Below are positions 7,878 through 14,467 of a DNA stretch of 14,467 bases, one piece after another. The notes under the pieces were generated by a model. That model was not told where the DNA came from. It made no database searches and worked only from the letters and a program-made list of their open reading frames with translations. Location: contig SDVU01000359.1 in assembly GCA_016256075.1 (NCBI GenBank), forward strand, positions 1 through 14,467. Direction: 5' to 3'. The position numbers and the translations under genes were made by a program. Source of the stretch: Dictyocoela muelleri. Lineage: Eukaryota; Microsporidia. Position 1 is the stretch's first letter. The number at the start of each line of letters is the position of its first letter.

Positions 7878-8140
7878 ATAAAAATTTTAAGTAAAAACGC
7901 TTAGGAAAAATAATCCCAGGTCTTTAAATGACTAAATAATATTAGAAATACTTCATACCATAAGACCTAAAGTTTTTTTAAAAATAATATTTATATTTTT
8001 TTTCAAAAGCAGATTTATAAATTTATTTCAAAAAATAATACTTATATTTTTTTTCAAAAAATGGTTTTTATGGTGTTACTATTATTAATCATTTAAATAC
8101 TTGGGTTTCAGTTTCGGAACGGTTTTACATAAAAATATTT
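7878..8140. other. A/T-rich spacer between E2 and E3
   Basis: No gene. It includes two loosely similar stretches, each ending in TTATATTTTTTTTCAAAA (about 7990-8006 and 8043-8060), a small direct repeat ~53 bp apart. Confidence 0.4.
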
Positions 8141-8141
8141 A

Positions 8142-8163
8142 TGGTCGCGCTGTTAGCTAGCGA
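8142..8163. repeat. GC-rich hairpin cluster
   Basis: GGTCGCGCTGTTAGCTAGCG and the following AC form a self-complementary unit (GTCGC at one end, GCGAC at the other). It resembles the other GC clusters of the window and lies just outside E3. Confidence 0.45.
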
Positions 8164-8245
8164 CTCTCTCTTTTATAGAAAGGTCTCCCTTTTTTTATAT
8201 TTTGTCCGAATAATTTATTTTTTCATGAATACTAATTACAGGGTA

Positions 8246-8397
8246 TTACATTTTTATATCGCCAAGATTGTATTTTTATATCGCCAACATTACATTTTTA
8301 TATCGCCAACATTGCATTTTTATATCGCCCACATTGCATTTTTTTATCGCCAACATTGCATTTTTATATCGCCAATATTGTATTTTTATATCGCTAT
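8246..8397 (+). repeat. 22-bp minisatellite, left arm of E3 (7 units)
   Basis: The unit GCATTTTTATATCGCCAACATT recurs every 22 bases, with its ATTTTT at about 8250, 8272, 8294, 8316, 8338, 8360 and 8382. The 96-codon frame over it (8141-8431) shifts phase at each unit, so it has no protein-level repeat and is not a gene. Confidence 0.88.
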
Positions 8398-8532
8398 TTC
8401 AAAACAAAAAATGGGAACTTCTAAAATATAAAACTAAAGGACTATAACCGTAGAGATTAGTGATCTCTATTGTTATAGTCCTTTTATTTTTTTAAATTAG
8501 AGGTTCCCTTTTTTTGTTTTGAAATAACGATA
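8389..8532. repeat. Nested hairpin B in the left arm of E3
   Basis: TATCGCTATTTCAAAACAAA (8389-8408), GGGAACTTCTAA and AAAGGACTATAACCGTAGAG pair with their inverse copies on the right side (CTCTATTGTTATAGTCCTTT, TTAGAGGTTCCC, TTTGTTTTGAAATAACGATA) around an axis at about 8460. The stem is ~70 bp with few mismatches. Confidence 0.85.
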
Positions 8533-8577
8533 TAAAAATACAATGTTGCCGATATAAAAGTGCGATGTTAGCGGCAA
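8528..8577 (-). repeat. Two inverted 22-bp units next to hairpin B
   Basis: GATATAAAA starts at 8529 and 8551, each within a unit of the outer array type read in reverse (second unit GATATAAAAGTGCGATGTTA). These are the inner continuation of hairpin B. Confidence 0.7.
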
Positions 8578-9209
8578 CCCGAAAAAAACGAATTTTTGTT
8601 TTTTTTGGGGTTTTTTGTCGTTTTTCCAGAAAAAGCGACATACTTTTTAATTATTAAAAAATAAGGTAGCACGAGAACTCACCACGAATTTTTTTTGATA
8701 TAAAATTATAGCAATATCTTAGTTTTTGACAAGAATATTTGATTCTATCTTTCTCTAGACACTATCTATCGAAAATTTTTATAATTACCAAATATAGAAA
8801 TTTAAAAGTATAATAAAAATTTATTTTTATTGTTTTATATACATATTTTATAATCAGTTTTTATATAAACTTTATGACCGTCTTATATGAAAAACAGATT
8901 TCTAAAATATGTATATAAAACAATAGAAATAAATTTTTATTATACTTTTAAATTTCTATATTTGGAAATTATAAAATTTTCGAGAGATGGTGTCTAGAGA
9001 ACGTTAGAATCAAATATTCTTGTCAAAAACTAAGATATTGCTATAATTTTTTATCAAGAAAAATTCGTGGTGAGTTCTCGCGCTGAGACCGCGCTGCGCT
9101 CGAGGTGAGTTTTCGCGCTACGTTAATTTTTATAATTAAAAAGTTTGTCGTAACTTCGGGAAAGGCGACAAAAAAACCGAAAATCCGACAAAGTCGTTTT
9201 TTTCGGGTT
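8576..9209. repeat. Central long palindrome C of E3
   Basis: The ends AACCCGAAAAAAACG (8576-8590) and CGTTTTTTTCGGGTT (9195-9209) are exact complements. Landmarks pair all the way in: AACTCACCACGAATTT with AAATTCGTGGTGAGTT, TAGCAATATCTTAGTTTTTG with CAAAAACTAAGATATTGCTA, and AACAATAAAAAT-type sequence by ACATATTTTA (8841-8850) with TAAAATATGT (8904-8913). The loop (8851-8903) is itself partly self-complementary. The right arm is longer because of the GC-cluster insertion at 9069-9119. Confidence 0.85.
9069..9119. repeat. GC-rich cluster flanked by a 16-bp duplication
   Basis: GGTGAGTTCTCGCGCT (9069-9084), then GAGACCGCGCTGCGCTCGA (9085-9103), then GGTGAGTTTTCGCGCT (9104-9119). The opposite arm (8668-8683) has only one copy of the 16-mer and no cluster, so it shows the state before insertion. 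The 19-base insert resembles the Merlin TIR cluster at 2185-2206. Confidence 0.7.
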
Positions 9210-9252
9210 GCCCCTAACATTGCCTTTTTATATCGCTAACATTGTATTTTTA

Positions 9253-9395
9253 CATCGCTATTTCAAAACAAAAATGGGAACTTCTGAAATAAAAAACTAA
9301 AAGGACTATAACAGTAGAGATCACTAATCTCTACGGTTATAGTCCTTTTAGTTTTATATTTTAGAAGTTACCATTTTTGTTTTGAAATAGCGATA
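9253..9395. repeat. Nested hairpin B' in the right arm of E3
   Basis: This is the partner of hairpin B. ACATCGCTATTTCAAAACAA and AGGACTATAACAGTAGAGAT pair with ATCTCTACGGTTATAGTCCT and TTGTTTTGAAATAGCGATAT around an axis near 9324. It has a few differences from B, such as the GGTTCCC/GTTACC stretch on its right side. Confidence 0.85.
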
Positions 9396-9565
9396 TAAAA
9401 ATACAATTATTGCGATATAAAAATGCAATGATGGCGATATAAAAATACAAAGATGGCGATATAAAAATGCAATCCTGGCGATATAAAAATGCAATGTTGG
9501 CTATATAAAAATGCAATGTTGGCGATATAAAAATGCAATGTTGGCGATATAAAAATGCAATACCC
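9391..9565 (-). repeat. 22-bp minisatellite, right arm of E3 (8 units)
   Basis: GATATAAAAATGCAATGTTGGC recurs at 22-base steps (GATATAAAA at 9392, 9414, 9436, 9458, 9480, TATATAAAA at 9502, then 9524 and 9546). It is the inverse of the left array with one more unit. The last few units are the most alike. Confidence 0.88.
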
Positions 9566-9789
9566 TGTAAATTTGAATTATTAGTAATTTAAAAAATTTT
9601 ATTCATAAAGAAATAATTTTTTTCGGAGGTTTATTTTTCTTTAAGAGTAAATATCTATATTTGTATTTATTTTCAACTTATTAATTATTCTATTTTAATT
9701 CTATTTCATTATTTTCGGTCTTTATTCTTTTTATAAAAATTTCGATTTTTGGATCAATTTTAGAATATTTAAAAATGATTAATTATATA

Positions 9790-9912
9790 CTGACAATATC
9801 CAATATTGCCAATCTAAGGATTTGAAACCAAATATAGTCGTTAGATCTTTGGTTTCTGGTGTTCAAGTTTACGTGATATTTAGGGTATTCAGCTGTATAT
9901 GTGATTTTCGTT
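9790..9912 (+). repeat. Dispersed repeat, copy 1 (partner at 14328-14467)
   Basis: It shares in the same order and orientation with the window's right end: TGACAAYATCCA, ATAGTC, CTTTGGTTTCTGGTGTTCAA and CAGCTGTATAYGYGATTTTC. The exact core TTTGGTTTCTGGTGTTCAA is too long and G/T-rich to be chance. Identity unknown; the repeat does not look coding. Confidence 0.7.
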
Positions 9913-9978
9913 TTTTAAATGGCTCAGCAAGATATAGATAATTAGAAGATATTTCATGAAACTATATAAATATATTTT

Positions 9979-10069
9979 CCCTGCTTATTTCCCCTGCTTA
10001 TTTTCCCTGCTTATTTTCCCTGCTTATTTTCCCTGCTTATTTTCCCTGTTTATTTTCCCTGCTTATTTT
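9979..10069 (+). repeat. 13-bp tandem array (CCCTGCTTATTTT), 7 units
   Basis: CCCTG starts at 9979, 9992, 10005, 10018, 10031, 10044 and 10057; one unit has CCCTGTTTATTTT. It ends in GCCAAGCTGACGCCGCGCTC. With seven nearly identical units it is probably variable in copy number between strains. Confidence 0.9.
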
Positions 10070-10239
10070 GCCAAGCTGACGCCGCGCTCATCTCCACACC
10101 TAGGAGTTCTCTTTATGCTTAATTGAAATTTTTGATTAAGTCTTAATCAGCTTACAACACTATAAAAACCGTATATTACTACTCTATTTATATAGTTATT
10201 GGCCGCTTAATGTCAATCAAACTTATTTATTAAAGTGAT

Positions 10240-10303
10240 ATCGGCGAAAATCGATACGTTAATTTTCATTCAAGATGTTAACCACTTAATAATCTACCCC
10301 CCC
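10240..10303 (-). other. tRNA-like relic 2
   Basis: The minus strand from 10303 reads GGGGGGTAGATTATTAAGTG, GTTAACATCTTGAATGAAAA, then TTAACGTATCGATTTTCGCC. TTAAGTGGTTAACATCTTGA looks like a tRNA D-arm and its flank, and TATCGATTTTC like a damaged B box. It aligns loosely with relic 1 (10416-10351), so the two may be copies of one element. It is not foldable as a real tRNA. Confidence 0.28.
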
Positions 10304-10350
10304 TCGCAATTTAATAATATTTTAAAATCATTGAATATAAAATGACTTCA

Positions 10351-10416
10351 GTGTGTTTTGAACCTCGCTACTTTAATTTTATTTATAAGTGTTAAAAACT
10401 GAGCTATCTGCACCCC
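10351..10416 (-). other. tRNA-like relic 1
   Basis: The minus strand from 10416 reads GGGGTGCAGATAGCTCAGTT. TAGCTCAGTTT matches the RNA polymerase III A box (TRGYNNARNNG) well, and GAGGTTCAAAACAC ~42 bases on resembles a B box (GGTTCRANNCC). The spacing is right for a tRNA, but neither D-stem nor acceptor stem pairs. It may be a tRNA pseudogene or the head of a decayed tRNA-derived SINE. Confidence 0.38.
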
Positions 10417-10470
10417 TCTCATCAATAATATAAAAATATCATTGCAAAATGAAAGGTAAAATTAAATTCT

Positions 10471-10557
10471 AATAAAATTTATTAACCCTCTATTAATATG
10501 TGATTTTTCGGCCAAACACATAATATTTATATTAGAAGATTAATAGAATTTTATTAA
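10471..10557. repeat. Hairpin upstream of the 722-codon gene
   Basis: AATAAAATTTATTAA and ATTAATATGTG on the left pair with CACATAATATTTAT and TTAATAGAATTTTATT on the right, with small bulges, around GATTTTTCGGCCAAA. It lies ~180 bases before the start codon. It could be a miniature element or a chance A/T-rich foldback. Confidence 0.45.
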
Positions 10558-10734
10558 GTCGAAAAATTAAGCATTAATGTCTTATTTTTTCATTCTTATA
10601 ATGAAATTTTATAACAATTAATACCTAATTAGCTTTATTTTATTCTAAATATGAAAAATTATATTTTTCATTTTTTTACAAAATTTGTCATTTTTGATCA
10701 ATTTTCCTCAAAAAAATGAATTTAGATTTTTAAC

Positions 10735-10739
10735 AACCC
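10735..10739 (+). promoter_or_regulatory. CCC-type motif directly before the start codon
   Basis: AACCC touches the ATG at 10740. Short CCC-like motifs close to the start codon are described for many microsporidian genes and are thought to mark transcription start. Its position in A/T-rich DNA supports the start chosen for the gene. Confidence 0.4.
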
Positions 10740-12908
10740 ATGCTTCTTGGGCTTACAATTATAAATATTTGCATATGCACGTCTAATCCAAATAATACAA
10801 CTACAGCACTTAATGAGTTCGAATCAAGTGATCAATATGTAATCATTAATCAAGAATCTCAATATTTCGATAATTCATATCCTAAACCAAATACGGATGG
10901 AATTTATTTAGAAGCAGAAATAAATCTGCAGAGTTCAACACAAAATAATTCAGGATTATATTTTGCAAATCAAAATTATAGTGTCCCGGAAAACACGTTT
11001 AATCCGTTTTCAGCTCAAATTAATAATGATTTTACGAACAGTCAATATCCTAATGAACACTCAATTGCTAATCAATATTCTACCCCTGGTCAATATTCTA
11101 TACCTGGTCAATGTTCTACCTCTGGTCAATGTTCTACATCTGCTCAATATTCTACACCTGGTATTTATACACCTGGTCAATATCATACACCTGGTATTTA
11201 TACACCTGGTATTTATCATACACCTACTCAATATCATACATCTACTAGTCTTTATGAAACGCCTAATCACAGTGAAACACTTAGCGAAGAGCCTACATAT
11301 AATCAGAATTTCATATCTTTGCAGTCTATACCACCTATTCAGAATGCTGGGCTTAATCAATATCACACATTCAGTGAATCCTCTGCATCTAGCTTAAACC
11401 CTAGACATAATCAATATGTTAGAAATACGCAATATACTGCACCCTATTATTATGATACGCCAAGCCATTACCAATGTTCAACACCAGCTCAACAACAATA
11501 TCACCAATTGACACAGGCAGATTGTTCAACAACTGAACAATATTTGACTTCTGTTTATGAACAAAATATAAATCCCCCAATACAACAAGTTGATGTTCAA
11601 ACATCATCTTATCAATTTGATCCTCTCGCAATAGAAGCTCAAAATTCTCTCGATTTCAGACACGATAGCCATCCTCAAGAATATGGACAGCGTTACAATT
11701 CAAATGAAAATTCAGAATACCGCGTTAGTGCTAAAGAAAACGATCCACGCCCTTTAGATGATGAAAAACAACTAAATTATAATTATCAGGGTAATAATTA
11801 TTTAAATTATTTTACGACCTATAAGTCTGCCAGTGAGGATAATAGTCTAAAAACTCCCGAATATGATTATCCAAATACCCAATCATCTTCTCACTTTACA
11901 CCTAATAGTACAGAAATACTCCCATCTACATCACAACCAAACAAAAGAACACCGGATTTCTTCTTAGAAGAAGAGATTGTGGCAGTTAAACAGTCTAAAT
12001 TAGAAACAAATCATAATTGCGTCTTAAAAAATGAAATAAATAAAATTAATACTAAAATTAATGAACTATTAGTCAAAATTGATAATACTTTTTTCACTAT
12101 AATTCTGATGAGTAACCAATTTAGATACGACGGATTAACACCATATCCCAAGAATAAAAATGAAATGGTCCAAAACTCACCTTTTATTTATTGTGATGAT
12201 AATAAATTTTCCCTTTATGAGAATATTCACGAAATTGAGGTAAAATATGAAAATCCCTCGAATACGCGCGTTTATGAAGAGAAATATATCCATTTTTTTA
12301 ATGATCTAGAACAAAAATTTATTCAAAAAAAACTTTTGGGTCAAGATGTTCCTGATTCAAATATAACCTTAAAAAATCAAAGACTGCGTTTAGATAGGGT
12401 TGTTTATTTAGTCAATGACAAATTTAGAAATTTTACGGAAGATTTAAATTTTGAAAAAAAATGTATTATTTATAAAATTGAGAAAGATATTGCCAAATTC
12501 ATTTACGATACCATTCATGATGATATTTCGAAATTATTCCCTGAAATAAGAGTTGCCTGTCGTATTTATTACGAAAATTATAAAAAAATAACAATTAAAA
12601 ATCGAAATTTATTTTCAGGTATCTATATTACACGATTTATTTCTAAAAAATTAAAATCCTTAAAACAAGATTTGCCTTTACTTGAAACAAACAAAGAAAA
12701 TCTAGCAAAAAGGATTTTAGAGATACGTCTTGGATACATTTTAGAACTTTTTAAATTCTGGAATATGAACATTCATCATCTCACGATGTATGCATTGTTT
12801 AGTTTTAAATCCTTTTCTGATCGTATTAGCGATATTTATCAAGAAAATAATGAAATTTTAATTATCGAAAGTTGTTTTTCAGTGGGTATTGTGAAGACAT
12901 TAAAATAA
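10740..12908 (+). CDS. Putative secreted Gln/Tyr/Thr/Pro-rich protein with repeats, 722 aa
   Basis: This is the one long intact frame in the window (ATG to TAA) and is far too long for chance at this base composition. Residues 1-15 (MLLGLTIINICICTS) are hydrophobic and fit a signal peptide cut near residues 13-17, so export from the parasite is likely. Residues ~17-110 are Asn/Ser/Gln/Tyr-rich. Residues ~111-170 are short degenerate repeats of the form QYSTPG, QCSTSG, GIYTPG and QYHTP. Residues ~171-420 continue as Gln/Tyr/Ser-rich, probably disordered. Residues ~430-456 have a heptad-like stretch (NEINKINTKINELLVKIDN), a possible short coiled coil. Residues ~457-722 change to a Lys/Ile/Phe-rich, probably helical globular domain. 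I do not recognise the family or any catalytic motif. Polar-tube or spore-wall protein, or an effector released into the host, are possible; none is shown. The upstream ATG at 10716 closes after five codons. The CCC motif and the signal peptide support the start at 10740. Confidence 0.88.
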   Translation: MLLGLTIINICICTSNPNNTTTALNEFESSDQYVIINQESQYFDNSYPKPNTDGIYLEAEINLQSSTQNNSGLYFANQNYSVPENTFNPFSAQINNDFTNSQYPNEHSIANQYSTPGQYSIPGQCSTSGQCSTSAQYSTPGIYTPGQYHTPGIYTPGIYHTPTQYHTSTSLYETPNHSETLSEEPTYNQNFISLQSIPPIQNAGLNQYHTFSESSASSLNPRHNQYVRNTQYTAPYYYDTPSHYQCSTPAQQQYHQLTQADCSTTEQYLTSVYEQNINPPIQQVDVQTSSYQFDPLAIEAQNSLDFRHDSHPQEYGQRYNSNENSEYRVSAKENDPRPLDDEKQLNYNYQGNNYLNYFTTYKSASEDNSLKTPEYDYPNTQSSSHFTPNSTEILPSTSQPNKRTPDFFLEEEIVAVKQSKLETNHNCVLKNEINKINTKINELLVKIDNTFFTIILMSNQFRYDGLTPYPKNKNEMVQNSPFIYCDDNKFSLYENIHEIEVKYENPSNTRVYEEKYIHFFNDLEQKFIQKKLLGQDVPDSNITLKNQRLRLDRVVYLVNDKFRNFTEDLNFEKKCIIYKIEKDIAKFIYDTIHDDISKLFPEIRVACRIYYENYKKITIKNRNLFSGIYITRFISKKLKSLKQDLPLLETNKENLAKRILEIRLGYILELFKFWNMNIHHLTMYALFSFKSFSDRISDIYQENNEILIIESCFSVGIVKTLK

Positions 12909-12964
12909 TAATTTTGCAAAATTTTAAGTCAACGGGTTAAATATTTTGTGTTTAATTCAAAGTT

Positions 12965-12987
12965 GGAATAAAAAATATCGAAATAAA
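12965..12987 (+). terminator. Candidate poly(A) signals after the 722-codon gene
   Basis: AATAAA occurs twice 60-80 bases after the stop (GGAATAAAAAAT and GAAATAAAAG). Position and repetition are the only support. Confidence 0.35.
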
Positions 12988-12989
12988 AG

Positions 12990-13259
12990 TTTTTTGACGA
13001 TCTTTTTGTTTCTAAAATTTTCAATTTTATTGAATTTAGAGATTTATTTTGATCAGACAGCTCTGGGGTGTTCTTGAATGTGACATTTAAGTATTTTTGT
13101 TTCATTTATTTAAATTTGCTTTAAAAAATAATTGTGAATAAAAATTCAAAAACTATAGAAGTAATAAATATTATACAGTTGTTCCAGTGAGATATAATTG
13201 GTTAAGATTTTAGTGGTGATAAAATAATCTTAAAATGTCAATTACAGTGTAACCTAAAA
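12990..13259. other. A/T-rich 3' flank, nothing recognised
   Basis: No open frame, RNA-like fold or repeat that I can support on either strand. Confidence 0.45.
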
Positions 13260-13390
13260 AAACGGTACCACCAAATAACTGTTTTCACTCAATAACGGTA
13301 TTTTTCGAAAAATTAGTTATCCAGAAGAGAATTTTATATGTTTTTGGACTCTTAATAACGGTTTCATGAGATTTTCAATAACGGGTTTAT
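13260..13390 (+). repeat. Scattered AATAACGGT repeats
   Basis: ACTCAATAACGGTA, CTCTTAATAACGGTTT and TTTCAATAACGGGTTT occur within ~100 bases, with looser relatives at 13260 (AAACGGTACC) and 13275 (AATAACTGTTTTC). This may be a decayed tandem array with units of about 30-60 bp. Confidence 0.4.
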
Positions 13391-13439
13391 TTTTTTAAAA
13401 TTTTTTTTTATTTTTATAAAAATTGAAAAAAATAACTCA

Positions 13440-13800
13440 CAAACGTCTTACATTTGAAAAAAAAGATGATATTAATTAAATAGACAATTATGATGACCTT
13501 ATTTATGTTGAATTTAATAATGACAATTTTTTTCATCAACTAAGTCAATGAAGAAATAATTAAAATGAAATGTCTGATAAAAAAGATAATTTGTATCTTA
13601 ATGATCAAAATCATACAAAGATCCTTAGATTACAATTTTTTTAGAGCTTTAGAATATGTTTCTGTCTTGAATGATTTTTTTTTTGCACACGCTTCAGAAT
13701 GGTCCGTGTATTTTGTCTAAAGAATATTTTATCAAGAAATTAAACAAGAAGACAGCCTGATATGTTAGAATATTTTAAAAGATCAAATAACAAATAATAA
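13440..13800 (+). other. Possible decayed coding stretch, weak
   Basis: Short open pieces with protein-like composition follow one another in two frames, for example NYDDLIYVEFNNDNFFHQL (about 13483-13540) and ALEYVSVLNDFFFAHASEWS (about 13647-13706). Stops interrupt them and no family is recognised. This may be a host pseudogene or merely chance. Confidence 0.2.
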
Positions 13801-13837
13801 ATTTTTACAATTTTTACAAATCTTACATAAAATTTAC

Positions 13838-13865
13838 TTGATCGGTATTTTTCAATACCGGTCAA
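13838..13865. repeat. Hairpin, 12-bp stem with 4-base loop
   Basis: TTGATCGGTATT and AATACCGGTCAA pair with a single mismatch that would be a G-U pair in RNA. The loop is TTTC. It is compact and GC-containing for this region, but nothing around it says what it does. Confidence 0.55.
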
Positions 13866-13969
13866 GCTAAAAAAAGTCACCGTGAAAACCTGTATTGAAA
13901 GGGTACACTCATAATTTGAAATAAATCTTAAAAATCTTTTATCGTTTTGTTTTTTAAAATTTATTGATT

Positions 13970-14018
13970 TTTTTTACTAAAGGTATTTTTTACTAAAGGT
14001 ATTTTTTAATAAAGGAGT
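13970..14018 (+). repeat. Short tandem repeat (TTTTTTACTAAAGGTA), 3 units
   Basis: Two nearly identical 16-17-bp units and a third altered one (TTTTTTAATAAAGGAG). Probably a slippage repeat. Confidence 0.65.
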
Positions 14019-14327
14019 TTACCTTATATTTTTTAAAAGCCCAAATGTTTGACAAACTTGTTGGTAAGTTTAAAAATCATAACTTCTGGCCATTTAAACA
14101 TGAAAATTTTTATTCAAAACTGTTCCTTTTTTTCTTTTGAAAAAGTGTGGAGTTATAAAAGAGTGAAAATTTCGCACCTCTCGTAAATAATTGTCAGTCA
14201 TCGGAAAGTGCGCTTTCTTTTTCTGATGGATAATTACATTTAGTAATAAATCCGCTTAAAGTGATATTAAAAACAAACAAAATTCTAATTCATGAGATTC
14301 ATTTCAAATTAATTGATGTTTTACATA

Positions 14328-14467
14328 TATTACATGCCGACAACATCCATAGCTGCCAACCCGGAGAGTTGTTTCCAACCATAGTCTTATGACCTTTGGT
14401 TTCTGGTGTTCAAATAATACCTCAAATCCTAAGCTACCCAGAAGCTCAGCTGTATACGCGATTTTCG
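14328..14467 (+). repeat. Dispersed repeat, copy 2, cut by the window end
   Basis: It is homologous and parallel to 9790-9912, with an extra ~15 bases before CAGCTGTATACGCGATTTTC. It keeps more G/C (CCAACCCGGAGAGTTG) than copy 1, so it may be the better preserved one. It probably continues past the window. Confidence 0.68.

Larger units (their letters stand above)
8200..9610. mobile_element. E3: large foldback structure, tandem-repeat arms and nested hairpins
   Basis: The whole block is an inverted repeat about an axis near 8892. From outside in, each arm has: a flank ending TTACAGGGTATT (with the inverse AATACCCTGTAA at 9560-9571); an array of 22-bp units (7 on the left, 8 on the right); a ~140-bp hairpin (8389-8532 and 9253-9395); two more inverted 22-bp units; and one half of the central ~635-bp palindrome (8576-9209). 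Foldback elements such as Drosophila FB also have long inverted arms made of short tandem repeats, so the comparison is structural only. There is no coding capacity. Small indels between arms show that they have diverged since formation. Confidence 0.78.

Noticed and set aside
8141-8431. 96-codon plus-strand frame with FYIA/FLYRQH repeats
   Set aside because: It is a translation of the 22-bp minisatellite, whose unit length is not a multiple of three; the peptide pattern is a by-product of the DNA repeat.
8246-9565. CRISPR-like appearance of the regular 22-bp arrays
   Set aside because: Units are contiguous with no unique spacers, the two arrays are inverted copies of each other, and the window looks eukaryotic.
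10963-11631. Frames of 70-144 codons on both strands inside the 722-codon gene
   Set aside because: They are off-frame readings of its repetitive segment, with Leu/Ile/Arg-rich repetitive peptides.
14180-14235. Hairpin around ATCGGAAAG and CTTTTTCTGAT
   Set aside because: Pairing is short and interrupted and can be drawn in several ways; it is no better than expected by chance.
14328-14467. 5S rRNA gene on the minus strand
   Set aside because: Some phrases (TGAACACC, GGATG near the right distance) recall 5S rRNA, but the helices do not pair well and the second copy does not keep them. I left it as an unnamed repeat.

Overview
The window is very A+T-rich DNA (about 80 % by eye). It has one long intact intronless gene, one partial gene at its left edge, and otherwise mobile-element and palindrome debris. 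Merlin-type (IS1016/ISXO2-like) transposase relics, a Ty3/gypsy-type fossil, compact intronless genes and a short CCC motif directly before a start codon fit a microsporidian with an enlarged, repeat-rich genome (Edhazardia, Hamiltosporidium or Anncaliia kind). The species cannot be fixed from this sequence.

Layout. 1-180 is the 3' end of an unidentified gene. 477-2211 is a decayed Merlin DNA transposon with ~150-bp terminal inverted repeats (TIRs); a ~520-bp palindromic element (called E1 here) sits inside its left TIR. 2455-2612 is a small foldback element. 3200-3965 is a second, unrelated Merlin transposase relic. 4725-5025 is an old imperfect foldback. 5425-6745 (minus strand) is the RNase H to integrase part of a Ty3/gypsy-type fossil. 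6747-7865 is a palindromic element (E2). About 8200-9610 is a large foldback structure (E3) with arms partly built of 22-bp tandem repeats and with two further hairpins nested in it. 9790-10740 holds a dispersed repeat, a 13-bp tandem array, two tRNA-like relics and a hairpin. 10740-12908 is an intact 722-codon gene for a putative secreted protein rich in Gln, Tyr, Thr and Pro. 12909-14467 is mostly featureless and ends in a second copy of the dispersed repeat.

The most unusual theme is the density and nesting of palindromes. E1 and E2 share one architecture: each arm has a tRNA-like segment (D-arm-like block, then a T-arm/B-box-like block) pointing outward, with the T-arm-like block nearest the outer end. 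Short GC-rich, self-complementary clusters based on CGCGC/GCGCG recur in or beside the Merlin TIRs, E2 and E3. At 9069-9119 one cluster lies between two 16-bp copies that are single in the opposite arm of E3, which suggests that the clusters are themselves mobile. These may be non-autonomous, tRNA-related foldback elements, but that is inference from reading the sequence and no search was run.
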